Below are positions 24,735 to 32,465 of a stretch of 64,000 nt of DNA, piece by piece (the stretch's first letter is position 1; the number at the start of each line of letters is the position of its first letter). The notes under the pieces are model-generated. The model was not told where the DNA came from. It saw only the letters and a program-made list of their open reading frames with translations, and searched no databases. Source of the DNA: Acidobacteriaceae bacterium (GTDB lineage: Bacteria; Acidobacteriota; Terriglobia; Terriglobales; Acidobacteriaceae); assembly GCA_025355505.1 (NCBI GenBank), contig JANXZM010000109.1, forward strand, positions 1 to 64,000, read 5' to 3'. Position numbers and translations under genes: made by a program.

Positions 24735-25832
24735 TTAAAAACTGATCTTCAGAATCGTACCTCCGGCACCCACCAGCCATCCAGCTTTTGGACTCGCAAA
24801 AGCCACCGCCCAGTAGCCGGTCACACCGGGCAGAGTGAACCATGTGTTTCCCTCATCGGGAGTCCAGGCCGCTCCTCCCGCATTGGCCGTGATGACGACG
24901 GCGCGGTCGCCGTCGTCGTGTCTTCCTTGATCGCGGCCGTTGCCAATTTGGCGCGCGTAGCTCAGGCCGAAAATGGCTCCTGTCACTGGAGGCGCGCTGG
25001 TAAGCTTCCAAGTTTGACCGCCATCGTTCGACGTGGCCGTCGCCGCGTTATTTGGATCGCTTGGGTCCAAGTCGCCGCCACCCACGATGCCATGCCATGG
25101 GTCGCGAAAATCAACCGTGAACGCGCCTGCGCTGGGCGAGCTCACTAGCGGAGTGTCATACCCGTTCCACGTGTTGCCCTGGTCTCTGGTGGCCAGGATT
25201 CGCGCCTTAGTTGAGCCGCCAGTCGCAATCCAGGCGTTGTTCTCGCCCTGCGTTGCGACGCAAGTGCCGCTCGACGCGAACGACGCTTCACCGGGCAGTG
25301 CCGGCGGCATATTGCCGCTGATGTCCTGCCATGTCATTCCATCGGTGGTACGGAGGTCCGGAAACACTCCGTTCACCGAGTCGCTGTGCGAGATGGCGCG
25401 CTTCGGCGTCCAGAACGCGAAACAATCGTAGAACGCACTCGGGTTCTGGTTCTGGAACTGCATCGTCCAAGTCGCGCCGCCATCGACCGTTTTGTAGATG
25501 CGAAAGTCAGTAGGGTTATCCCCAAGGGATTGCAGATAGGCGATCTTGTCGCTTACACCCTGCACATCGCGGAATTGCAGTGCCTCGGCTCCCGGCACCA
25601 CGGCGGCTTTCCAAGTCTCTCCCCCATCGGTCGTGACCAGAAACGTGCCCCCGCGCCCGGCCGCCCAAACCACGCGCGAGTCCACCGGACTGACCGCAAT
25701 CAGCCCCTGCGTAGTGCCGCTGTTTTGCGCAGTCAGTTTGGGCTGGTGAATTTTCCGGTGGGTTTCCGCAAGGCTCAGAGTGGCGAAGGCGAAGGCGGCA
25801 ATCAGCAAAACCGCCGGCGAACGTTTCCACAT
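24735..25832 (-). CDS. Exported BNR/Ycf48-like beta-propeller protein
   Basis: Start chosen at ATG 25832 (365 aa): it is preceded by ggagagattgcc and opens with a signal peptide (MWKRSPAVLLIAAFAFATLS). The body has repeated Asp-box/BNR-type turns: VTTDGGETWKAAVV, KTVDGGATWTMQF, TTDGMTWQDI, ATRDQGNTWNG, SNDGGQTWKL and TPDEGNTWFTLPG, ending in GWLVGAGGTILKISF. This is the sialidase/Ycf48-type propeller often found as secreted sensors or glycan-interacting proteins. No catalytic sialidase residues (RIP, Arg triad) are apparent. The function is unknown and it stands alone. Confidence 0.8.
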   Translation of the reverse strand: MWKRSPAVLLIAAFAFATLSLAETHRKIHQPKLTAQNSGTTQGLIAVSPVDSRVVWAAGRGGTFLVTTDGGETWKAAVVPGAEALQFRDVQGVSDKIAYLQSLGDNPTDFRIYKTVDGGATWTMQFQNQNPSAFYDCFAFWTPKRAISHSDSVNGVFPDLRTTDGMTWQDISGNMPPALPGEASFASSGTCVATQGENNAWIATGGSTKARILATRDQGNTWNGYDTPLVSSPSAGAFTVDFRDPWHGIVGGGDLDPSDPNNAATATSNDGGQTWKLTSAPPVTGAIFGLSYARQIGNGRDQGRHDDGDRAVVITANAGGAAWTPDEGNTWFTLPGVTGYWAVAFASPKAGWLVGAGGTILKISF

Positions 25833-26146
25833 GGCAATCTCTCCGGAGGCGCAGTATAGGCGGGGCCGCAAACAGTGTCAAACTCGTGTGCTTGTCGGAA
25901 GCGGACAGGTCGTGCGGCAGATCGCAGAGAGTATCTCACAGCACTTGGCTGGGCATTCCCGATGGGGCCGCCGCGGTCGGTGTGCGTCACCGCTCGGTTG
26001 GAGGTTATACTATAGATCAAGACTAGAAACACGCGAGGAATGCAGCAATCTTCTGGTTCATTCCAGGGACAAAAGCTGGGCGCACCCTACAGAACCTTCA
26101 TGTAGCCGGCCATAATAAATGAAAATATAAATACGGGGGATTGTGA

Positions 26147-26404
26147 ATGCCACGAGGCCGATCGACTTTTACCAAACGTCAGAAGGAACAAGCCCGCCAA
26201 CAGAAACAGCGGGACAAGAACGAGCGCAAGACCCAACGGAAGGACGAAAAGCCGGAAGGTGGAGTAGTGGACGAGGCGGAAGAAATGCGTGAGATGCGTG
26301 AACTCGCCGAAGCCCAAGCCGCGCTGTTCCGCATTGACGGCGACGACGAACCCAGTTCTATCGAACTCTCCATCCCACAGGGCACCAAGGCAATCGATCG
26401 CTAA
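26147..26404 (+). CDS. Small charged hypothetical protein
   Basis: 85 aa; ATG 26147. The N-terminal half is strongly basic and Gln-rich (TKRQKEQARQQKQRDKNERK), likely a long helix; the second half is acidic (DEAEEMREMRELAEAQAAL) and ends SIELSIPQG. The layout, with a MPRGRSTFTKRQKEQ start, recurs in Acidobacteriota and deltaproteobacteria to my memory. It could bind RNA or ribosomes, but there is no motif to prove it. AT-rich DNA (aataaatgaaaatataaata) just upstream probably contains its promoter. Confidence 0.65.
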   Translation: MPRGRSTFTKRQKEQARQQKQRDKNERKTQRKDEKPEGGVVDEAEEMREMRELAEAQAALFRIDGDDEPSSIELSIPQGTKAIDR

Positions 26405-26420
26405 ACGTCTTGGGAAGATT

Positions 26421-26443
26421 CGCCGGAGCGCGAGGCTCCGGCG
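26421..26443. terminator. 9-bp G+C hairpin between convergent genes
   Basis: CGCCGGAGC (26421-26429) pairs with GCTCCGGCG (26435-26443) over loop GCGAG, 17 nt past the stop of the small gene and 40 nt from the end of the convergent helicase gene. There is no T run on either side, so it may be a factor-dependent terminator or an mRNA end stabiliser. Confidence 0.5.
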
Positions 26444-26482
26444 AACCCGGTCCAATTTCTACACAAATCTCTAGACAGATTT

Positions 26483-27679
26483 CTAGACGAAGACCTCACC
26501 CGGCAATGCGGTCAATGTCCGCGATGCCAAGGTATTTTCCACAAACCGCTTGGGCTGCTCATTGGCCGAGGCATTGATCTGCTTGCGTTCGATGCGCAGC
26601 TTCAAGGTGCGCTCGATATTGCGCAGTTCCAGAACCTCGACGCCTGTGACCAGCGTCGAGGCCCGTCCCTGCAAGCCTGCCCGCCCGGTGCGCCCGACGC
26701 GGTGAATGAAGTCTTCCGCCATCTTCGGCAAATCGTAGTTGATCACGTGCGCCACGTCATCGCAGTGCAAGCCGCGCGATGCGATATCGGTCGCGACCAG
26801 CACCTGGTAGCGCCCTTCCTGGAATCCGCTCAACGCGGCATTGCGCTGGGACTGCGTACGATCGCCGTGAATCATGGCCGCGGAGAAACCATCCCGCTCC
26901 AGTTCCTTGGCCAGCCTTTGCGAGCCTCGCTTGGTGCGCGTAAAGATCAAGGTCTGTCCCTTTTCCGCATAGAGCAACTGCCGAAGGACATCCAGTTTTT
27001 CAGACGGGCGCACCTCATAGGCTTGGAGTTGCACGCTTTCCGCAGGCTTCAGAGTTGACCCCAGCGCAATCCGCACCGGCTCGCGCATATAGTCGTTCAC
27101 CAGCGCGGCCACCGACTGCTCCATGGTGGCGGAGTAACACAGCGTCTGCCGTTTCTGCGGCAGAACCTGGAGGATGCGCCGGATCGACGGCAGGAAACCC
27201 ATATCCAGCATGCGATCGGCTTCGTCGAGCACGAGTATCTTCACATGACGCAGGTCCGCAAATTTCCGGGTGATGAAATCCTGCAAACGCCCTGGAGTAG
27301 CGATTACAAATTCGCAGCCCGACCGAAGACTGTTGATCTGCGCCTTCTCCGCTACGCCGCCGATCACCAGCGCCGCCTTGGGCATGTTCTTGTCGCGCAG
27401 TTGTTCGTACTGCTCGTGAACTTGCATGGCCAATTCACGCGTGGGCAACAGCACCAACGCGCTGACGTTCTTGGATGGAGTAACGCGCAGCATCTCGATG
27501 ATTGGAATCAGGAACGCCAGAGTCTTGCCGGTGCCCGTCTGGGCGGTGCCGATTACGTCCTTGCCTTCGAGGGCAGGAGAAATGGCTCGCGCCTGGATGG
27601 GGGTAAGAGTAATAAATTGAGCTGCCGCCAACTTCTGCTGCAAGGCAGCAGACAGGGGCAGTTCTGTAAACGTTGTCAT
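26483..27679 (-). CDS. DEAD-box ATP-dependent RNA helicase (RhlE type)
   Basis: Start set at ATG 27679 (~398 aa, MTTFTELPLS), where the family begins; the frame continues 74 codons upstream, but that part is not conserved-looking. Motifs: F-x-LPLS..LQQKLA (Q-motif region), TPIQ, AQTGTGKT (I), PTRELA (Ia), TPGRL (Ib), DEAD (II), SAT (III), LIFTRTK (IV), ATDIASRGL (V) and HRVGRTGR (VI). It lacks a long C-terminal RNA-binding extension. It remodels RNA in ribosome assembly or decay. The long 5' leader (27680-28156) with a strong hairpin would suit cold-induced control. Confidence 0.93.
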   Translation of the reverse strand: MTTFTELPLSAALQQKLAAAQFITLTPIQARAISPALEGKDVIGTAQTGTGKTLAFLIPIIEMLRVTPSKNVSALVLLPTRELAMQVHEQYEQLRDKNMPKAALVIGGVAEKAQINSLRSGCEFVIATPGRLQDFITRKFADLRHVKILVLDEADRMLDMGFLPSIRRILQVLPQKRQTLCYSATMEQSVAALVNDYMREPVRIALGSTLKPAESVQLQAYEVRPSEKLDVLRQLLYAEKGQTLIFTRTKRGSQRLAKELERDGFSAAMIHGDRTQSQRNAALSGFQEGRYQVLVATDIASRGLHCDDVAHVINYDLPKMAEDFIHRVGRTGRAGLQGRASTLVTGVEVLELRNIERTLKLRIERKQINASANEQPKRFVENTLASRTLTALPGEVFV

Positions 27680-27981
27680 TCGATTGTTTTCTTTCTGGAG
27701 GGGCTTAGTCAGATTCTCAAATTCGTTATCGAGAGTTCGCAATGCCCGCTCGCATTGAAATTGGCGCTGGAACCAAACGGCGGACAGGATATGCGGAGGT
27801 GTTACGGATCCAACAGGATCCCCGCTTAACGAGCAAACCGTAGCAAAAGCGTTAACAACAGTATAGCAGATGACAACTGAGAGCGCGGTTACGTTGGTCA
27901 TAAGCTGTTGCGAAACCAGGTACGTAGCCGTGCGGCACGGGTCCCCCCATCCGAGAGCGAACGCCTAGACGCTCGATGGTG

Positions 27982-28007
27982 CCCCGTCCAAGCTCGCTTG
28001 GGCGGGG
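27982..28007. other. 12-bp hairpin in the leader of the RNA helicase gene
   Basis: CCCCGTCCAAGC (27982-27993) pairs with GCTTGGGCGGGG (27996-28007) allowing one G-T pair; the loop is only TC, so the tip probably opens. It is followed by a run of G. The 477 bp between 27680 and 28156 has no convincing gene. The hairpin sits ~300 nt upstream of the helicase start and just downstream of the cyclodeaminase gene, so it could end the latter's transcript. Confidence 0.45.
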
Positions 28008-28036
28008 GGGGGTCACTTCCTCCATCGCCTCGATCC

Positions 28037-28050
28037 GTGACCTGCGTCAC
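28037..28050. promoter_or_regulatory. CRP-type palindrome GTGA-N6-TCAC
   Basis: CGTGA-cctgcg-TCACA, perfect in its 4+4 core (28037-28050). It matches the sites near the Crp/Fnr gene at 40333. It lies 358 bp upstream of the helicase start and 107 bp past the end of the cyclodeaminase gene. Assignment to that regulator is inference. Confidence 0.4.
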
Positions 28051-28156
28051 AGACTTCCGCCCCGCCGCGCGCGACAATCGTCGCAACCAGGTAAGAAAAC
28101 TAAGGTCACCCTCGGGGCGACGAGCAGTTTTCGCTCCAGCGACGAAAGTCGCGTAA

Positions 28157-29140
28157 TTAAAGCGGCAGCCAAACCCCAATTCCCTTCTCCAAAGCACGCT
28201 GGTAGATCAACGGCGCCACGGCGATGTCGTCGAGCGCGAGCCCTAAATTGCAGGCCATCGTGCGCTCTTCCGGCCTCTCCCGGCCAGGTTTGCGTCCGGT
28301 GACAAGCTCTCCCAGGTCCGCGTGGATGGCGGGAATGTCCTGAAAATATCCGAGATCACAATAATGATGAAGCTGCGGCACGTCGTCGGTACAGAACTTA
28401 TCGGCTTCGTGCAGGGCGCCGGAATGCCAGTACGAATCGAAGTCGACCAGCGACGCAAACGCGCCTTCCCTAAGCCAGCCGCGCTGAATGGTGGCGTGCG
28501 GCGTGCGCAGAATCGGGCCCGCTGTTACGACAATATCGCTCGAAACCACCGCCTGCTTCGGGTCGCTGACCGGAACCACCTCGATTCCCAGTTTCCGACT
28601 CATTTCCTGCGCGTAACCAACGGCGCGATCCGCGTGCTTATCATAGGCATAAATTTTTTTCAGCGGGAATAGAACTTGCAGCGCTTCCAGATTGCTGCGC
28701 CCTTGTATTCCACAACCGAGGATCCCGACTGTGCTCGACTCCGACCGCGCCAGATATTTTGCGGCAACCGCCGTGGCAGCGCCGGTCCGCTGCGCGGTGA
28801 TCCACGTGCAATCCATGAGCGCGACGGGGACGCCGGTTTCAGGATTATTGAGGATGAGCAGGCCCGTGATGTACGGCAACCCGCGCTTGCTGTTGTCCGG
28901 ATATCCGCCGACCCACTTCATGCCGGCTGCCTTCTGCACCGGAATTGAAGCCGGCATGGCGTGAATAAACGCGTCAGGCATGGTGTGGATACCGATTTTA
29001 GGCGGCATCTCAACGCGCCCTTCGCCCTTCTCGCGAAACATACTCTCCAGCTTGGTAATGATCTCCGCCATGCCGAGTCCGGCAGAGGCAACATCGGAGC
29101 AGGAAAGGTAGAGAAGTTCTTTTCCGAGCCTTGCATTCAT
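28157..29140 (-). CDS. Ornithine cyclodeaminase / mu-crystallin family protein
   Basis: Start at ATG 29140 (327 aa, MNARLGKELLYLSCSDV); the longer frame to 29272 is not supported. Motifs: LESMFREKGEGRVEMPPK, MPASIPVQKAAGMKWVGGYP, LMDCTWITAQRTGAATAVAA, the NAD(P)-binding GILGCGIQGRSNLEAL and VVSSDIVVTAGP, and DDVPQL(H). The fold deaminates and cyclises ornithine or reduces ketimines, or in some clades makes amino acids by opine-type dehydrogenase chemistry. Substrate residues cannot be assigned from sequence alone. No amino-acid operon partner is next to it. Confidence 0.88.
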   Translation of the reverse strand: MNARLGKELLYLSCSDVASAGLGMAEIITKLESMFREKGEGRVEMPPKIGIHTMPDAFIHAMPASIPVQKAAGMKWVGGYPDNSKRGLPYITGLLILNNPETGVPVALMDCTWITAQRTGAATAVAAKYLARSESSTVGILGCGIQGRSNLEALQVLFPLKKIYAYDKHADRAVGYAQEMSRKLGIEVVPVSDPKQAVVSSDIVVTAGPILRTPHATIQRGWLREGAFASLVDFDSYWHSGALHEADKFCTDDVPQLHHYCDLGYFQDIPAIHADLGELVTGRKPGRERPEERTMACNLGLALDDIAVAPLIYQRALEKGIGVWLPL

Positions 29141-29338
29141 GTGTGAATTGATATGGTCCTCCGAATATCGGTTACTTTCTCTTGTTGCTCGCTTTCGCGG
29201 CGGGCGCGGGCTTTGCTTTAGAGGCTTTCGGCATTGGATTGAAACCGGGCAGTGGCATTCTAATAGGAACAAACGAATGCAATGGAATTGCCGGCAGGAG
29301 TTAAACTATACGATAAAGATATCTGGAGAACCATCGTG

Positions 29339-30466
29339 ATGTGCCCGACGTGCGGTGAGGATAATTCGGACAATTTCCGCTTTTGCGGAATGTGCGGCAC
29401 CTTGCTCGAAGCTCGGCGGCCGGCAGGCGCACCAGTGCCGAGCTTACAATCAGCGGTCCCACCGCCGGTCCCAGCAAAGATGGCGAACGCGCCGGAACCA
29501 CTGCGGCCTCCCGTCATGGAGAACGGGACCAAACCCGTACTGCCGATCAGCGGGCCCTCAATGCTGGGATTGAATCAGCCTGACGCAAATCAGTCGAGAT
29601 CGAATCTGACGAGCCCGAATCTGCCCAGCATGGACTTGCTGCGAGAAACCGCTTTCTCCGGCCTCGATTCTTTTTTTGAGCCCGAGCGGCCTAAGGGCGG
29701 CGGACGGCGGATCCTGCTGATGGTGGCCTTACTGGCAGCATTGGGCGGAGCAGGATGGTGGACGTACACAAACTACCTCGGCGCTGGCGAGAGTCGGAAG
29801 CCGGAGGTCGCGACTTCGAGCACCGGCGAAGCTTCCACCGAAAAGCCATCGACGAAAGCGGCGGCCCCGGCGGCGGATCCAGCGCTCGATGCAGGCTCGT
29901 CGCAGGCGGCGGTTCCGCCAGCAGCAGTACCAGGCGACCGTGTTCCGGAGGGCCAAGCCGAGAACCGGACCGCTGGTCCCGACGCTGCGAAAAATACCGC
30001 GAATGCAGAAGCAAAGCCGGTGGCAGAAGCGAAGCCGGTGAGTTCGGCGCCAGTGACTCCGGCGAGGACCGCGCTTACCGACAAGCGTGCGGCGAAACGC
30101 GAGCCCAGCGTGACCTCGGCCAAGGCTTCGAGCTCCCGCGCGCCCGCATTGGCTGACACCGGGGACGCGGCCTTCCGCAAAGGCGAGGCCTATCTCTACG
30201 GGCGAGCCGTGCCCGAAAACTGTGACGAGGCCGTGAAAAATCTTAAAGCCGCTTCGGCCAAATCTAACGCCAGGGCGCGGAGCGCGTTCGGAACCATGTA
30301 TGCCACCGGCCACTGTGTGCCACGCGATCTGCCGACATCGTATCTATGGTTTGCGCTTGCTCTCCGAGCGGATCCGAATAATCAGATTTTGGAGAAAGAC
30401 TTGAGCGCGGTCTGGAACCAGATGACGCCACCGGAACGGCAAATGGCGACGAGAATGAAACAGTGA
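29339..30466 (+). CDS. Zinc-ribbon, single-TM, Sel1-repeat protein
   Basis: Start at ATG 29339, which has tctggagaa upstream and puts the zinc ribbon at the N-terminus (375 aa). CPTCGEDN...FRFCGMCGTLL is a four-cysteine ribbon (residues ~2-25). A Pro-rich region follows, then a basic stop-transfer (RRILLMVALLAALGGAGWW) TM near residue 125, a ~130-residue Ala/Pro/Lys-rich periplasmic stalk, and a C-terminal Sel1/TPR-like pair (FRKGEAYLYGRAVPENCDEA, ARARSAFGTMYATGHCVPRD). Cytoplasmic ribbon plus periplasmic repeat suggests a transmembrane scaffold. It is divergent from the cyclodeaminase gene. Confidence 0.75.
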   Translation: MCPTCGEDNSDNFRFCGMCGTLLEARRPAGAPVPSLQSAVPPPVPAKMANAPEPLRPPVMENGTKPVLPISGPSMLGLNQPDANQSRSNLTSPNLPSMDLLRETAFSGLDSFFEPERPKGGGRRILLMVALLAALGGAGWWTYTNYLGAGESRKPEVATSSTGEASTEKPSTKAAAPAADPALDAGSSQAAVPPAAVPGDRVPEGQAENRTAGPDAAKNTANAEAKPVAEAKPVSSAPVTPARTALTDKRAAKREPSVTSAKASSSRAPALADTGDAAFRKGEAYLYGRAVPENCDEAVKNLKAASAKSNARARSAFGTMYATGHCVPRDLPTSYLWFALALRADPNNQILEKDLSAVWNQMTPPERQMATRMKQ

Positions 30467-30502
30467 AAAGAGGATCGGGCGATCCTTCCTCCCGTCGCTC
30501 CA

Positions 30503-31075
30503 CTACTCGCTACTCGGGACCAGATTCAACGCTTTCTTGATCGTGCCGCGTTCCATCATGATTTTTTCCTGCAACAGCGTAATCGCATAAATCAGCTGCT
30601 CGGGACGCGGGGGACATCCGGGGACATAAATATCGACCGGGATGACCTGATTCACACTCTGCACCAGCGCGTAATTATTGAAGACGCCACCGGAAGTCGC
30701 GCACGCACCCATCGAGATCACCCACTTCGGTTCCGGCATCTGCTCCCAGAGTTGGCGAATCACGGGCGCCATTTTCTGGGAGACGCGGCCAGCGATGATC
30801 ATTAGGTCGGACTGCCGCGGCGACGGCCGGAACACTTCGGCGCCGAAGCGCGCGATATCGAAGCGCGACGCGCCCATCGACATCATCTCAATCGCGCAAC
30901 AGGCCAGCCCGAACGTCATGGGCCAAATCGAATTCTTGCGCATCCAGTTGACAGTCGAGTCGAGCGTGGTCATGACGATGCCCTCGGGCACGCCGTCTCC
31001 GTAGATGAGTTCCTTGACTACCTTCTTGCCGTTTTCAATATCAACGTAGGGGCCGAAGCTGAGTTCTGGAGCCAT
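30503..31075 (-). CDS. nuoB: NADH-quinone oxidoreductase subunit B
   Basis: 190 aa. All four ligands of cluster N2 are seen: C59-C60 ([10 protein letters not shown]), C125 ([10 protein letters not shown]) and C154 ([10 protein letters not shown]), with [19 protein letters not shown] between. N2 passes electrons to quinone at the membrane junction of complex I. The N-terminus is ~30 residues longer than minimal NuoB. No other nuo gene flanks it: the upstream neighbour is on the opposite strand and the downstream gene is convergent. The gene is thus an orphan copy, possibly the only nuoB or a paralogue of one in a main operon. Confidence 0.96.
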   Translation of the reverse strand: MAPELSFGPYVDIENGKKVVKELIYGDGVPEGIVMTTLDSTVNWMRKNSIWPMTFGLACCAIEMMSMGASRFDIARFGAEVFRPSPRQSDLMIIAGRVSQKMAPVIRQLWEQMPEPKWVISMGACATSGGVFNNYALVQSVNQVIPVDIYVPGCPPRPEQLIYAITLLQEKIMMERGTIKKALNLVPSSE

Positions 31076-31166
31076 GGTGTTGTTATTCTACCTGTTGGCA
31101 CCTGTACGTTCCAAATCGAGTTCGTGGGAGTAGAGCGGGCCATTTTGCCAACGCACGAGTACTGAA

Positions 31167-32036
31167 ATGCACTTTCGGAGCCTGGGTCAAATCTACGTTG
31201 ATACTCTGCGGGCTCGTGACTGGCTCGAAGCGATTGGTATTCCGACTGCCGATACGCGGCTCGAACGAATAATTGCCTACATCGATGGTCTTTTAAATCC
31301 CACAGTGGCCGGGAGCGAGTCGCTTGGAGCGGGCGCCACACCCGAAGATTCGTACTATGCGTTAAGCGACGGCACAGGCTTTGGTCTGATCGCGACCGAG
31401 TTGTCGAAGCTTCCGTCCAATCTGCTGCCACGTCACGCCCTCAAAGACATTCTTAAGGGACCTCTTGCACCTTCTAAGGAGGAACCGACTTCTAGCGATC
31501 CGCGAAACAAATTTGTAGAGCTCGAACTAGCAGCCAATCTATCGTCCGCGGGACTTCAGCTTCTTGCCTTCGATGATGTTAAATTCCAGTTCGAAAACCA
31601 CGCCTACTTGGTTGAGTGTAAACGGCCATCTCAGAGCAACAGACTCGAACACAACATCGAGAAGGCATACACGCAGCTTAGGGCCAAACTTAGTCATTCA
31701 TCTGATCGCGGAATAGTGGCCGTGGCCCTGGAGAAAGTGTTCGACTTGGATAGTCGGATACAGCCAGCTGCGTTGGCGATCTCTCCCATCGATTTCGCGA
31801 AGTCGGTCGCGGAACAATTTCGTAGCAGGATATTGAAATATCAGGCGCAACGGGTCGATCCCAGGGTAATCGGTGTGCTGGCGATTATCCGCTTTCTTAA
31901 TACAGAGAGAGAGCCAGACATAATTGGTTCGAGCTACATTCTCGGCCTGATCAAGTTCACATCCGGCCAGATGACAGATGACGCGAGATTGGACAGACTC
32001 ATTGAGGTATTGCGGGGCAGATTTCAAACACTTTAA
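31167..32036 (+). CDS. Putative PD-(D/E)XK-fold nuclease-like protein
   Basis: 289 aa, ATG 31167. Not a family I can name. Residues ~112-155 fit a restriction-endonuclease core: RNKFVELELAANL (E118/E120 on a helix), LLAFDDVKF (D136/D137), then YLVECKRP with E150-x-K152. That is the D-x(12-13)-E-x-K signature. The following SNRLEHNIEKAYTQL would be the alpha helix after the catalytic hairpin. The N-terminal ~100 residues look like a helical specificity or partner domain. There is no methylase or ATPase partner nearby; its 3' end overlaps the stump of a ParE toxin gene. A solitary nuclease or a defence remnant is possible. Confidence 0.55.
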   Translation: MHFRSLGQIYVDTLRARDWLEAIGIPTADTRLERIIAYIDGLLNPTVAGSESLGAGATPEDSYYALSDGTGFGLIATELSKLPSNLLPRHALKDILKGPLAPSKEEPTSSDPRNKFVELELAANLSSAGLQLLAFDDVKFQFENHAYLVECKRPSQSNRLEHNIEKAYTQLRAKLSHSSDRGIVAVALEKVFDLDSRIQPAALAISPIDFAKSVAEQFRSRILKYQAQRVDPRVIGVLAIIRFLNTEREPDIIGSSYILGLIKFTSGQMTDDARLDRLIEVLRGRFQTL

Positions 32037-32098
32037 GGCGTAATCCTGGGCTTGTCAGAGTCGCAGTCGGCATCCTCGCTCAGAATATACAGCGTCAC
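32033..32098 (-). pseudogene. ParE-like toxin cut to 21 codons
   Basis: A GTG at 32098 overlaps the antitoxin stop (GTGA), the normal parDE arrangement. The frame reads VTLYILSEDADCDSD, close to the ParE opening (MxxYxLSxxADxDLxEI), then PRITP and TAA at 32033-32035, which overlaps the TAA of the plus-strand nuclease-like gene by 2 nt. The remaining ~75 residues of ParE, including its catalytic-site region, are missing, so a deletion or rearrangement joined it to the 31167-32036 gene. Confidence 0.6.
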
Positions 32099-32361
32099 GC
32101 CTTGGCTCGCCGGCGTTGCTCGGATTTACGCTTGAGCCGGGCGCGGGCATCCGCCGGGGAGACATGCTGGCCACGGTCAAGAGTGTCCAGACGACGGCCC
32201 AGCTCATGGTTGAAGCCGGCAAGCTGGACAGAGCGCGCATGGTCATGCTCTTCCAGCAGCCGGAGCGCTTCCCTGACCACTTCGCTGGCGGAGTTGTAGC
32301 GGCCCGATTCCACTTTGGCGTTCACGAATTTCTCAAGCTCGGTGGTAAGAGAGACGTTCAT
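32095..32361 (-). CDS. ParD-family antitoxin (toxin partner truncated)
   Basis: 88 aa; ATG 32361. The N-terminus MNVSLTTELEKFVNAKVESG with RYNSASEVVREALRLLEEHD is the ribbon-helix-helix of ParD/CopG-type antitoxins, and the basic C-terminal tail (ARLKRKSEQRRRAKA) would bind the toxin. The ORF is intact, but its parE is a 21-codon stub, so the protein can only act as an orphan antitoxin or autoregulatory DNA-binding protein. It might protect against ParE toxins encoded elsewhere. Confidence 0.85.
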   Translation of the reverse strand: MNVSLTTELEKFVNAKVESGRYNSASEVVREALRLLEEHDHARSVQLAGFNHELGRRLDTLDRGQHVSPADARARLKRKSEQRRRAKA

Positions 32362-32465
32362 GGTTATGCTCCTGATTTTCTTACTTTAGCGTCGATAACA
32401 AAGGTTGTCACTCTTTGTTATAAAGGCTTGGCACCTCGCGCCGAGGAGAACCCAACATTCTTGCT

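Noticed and set aside
27680-27901. 74-residue N-terminal extension of the RNA helicase
   Set aside because: Not helicase-like; ATG 27679 matches the usual family start.
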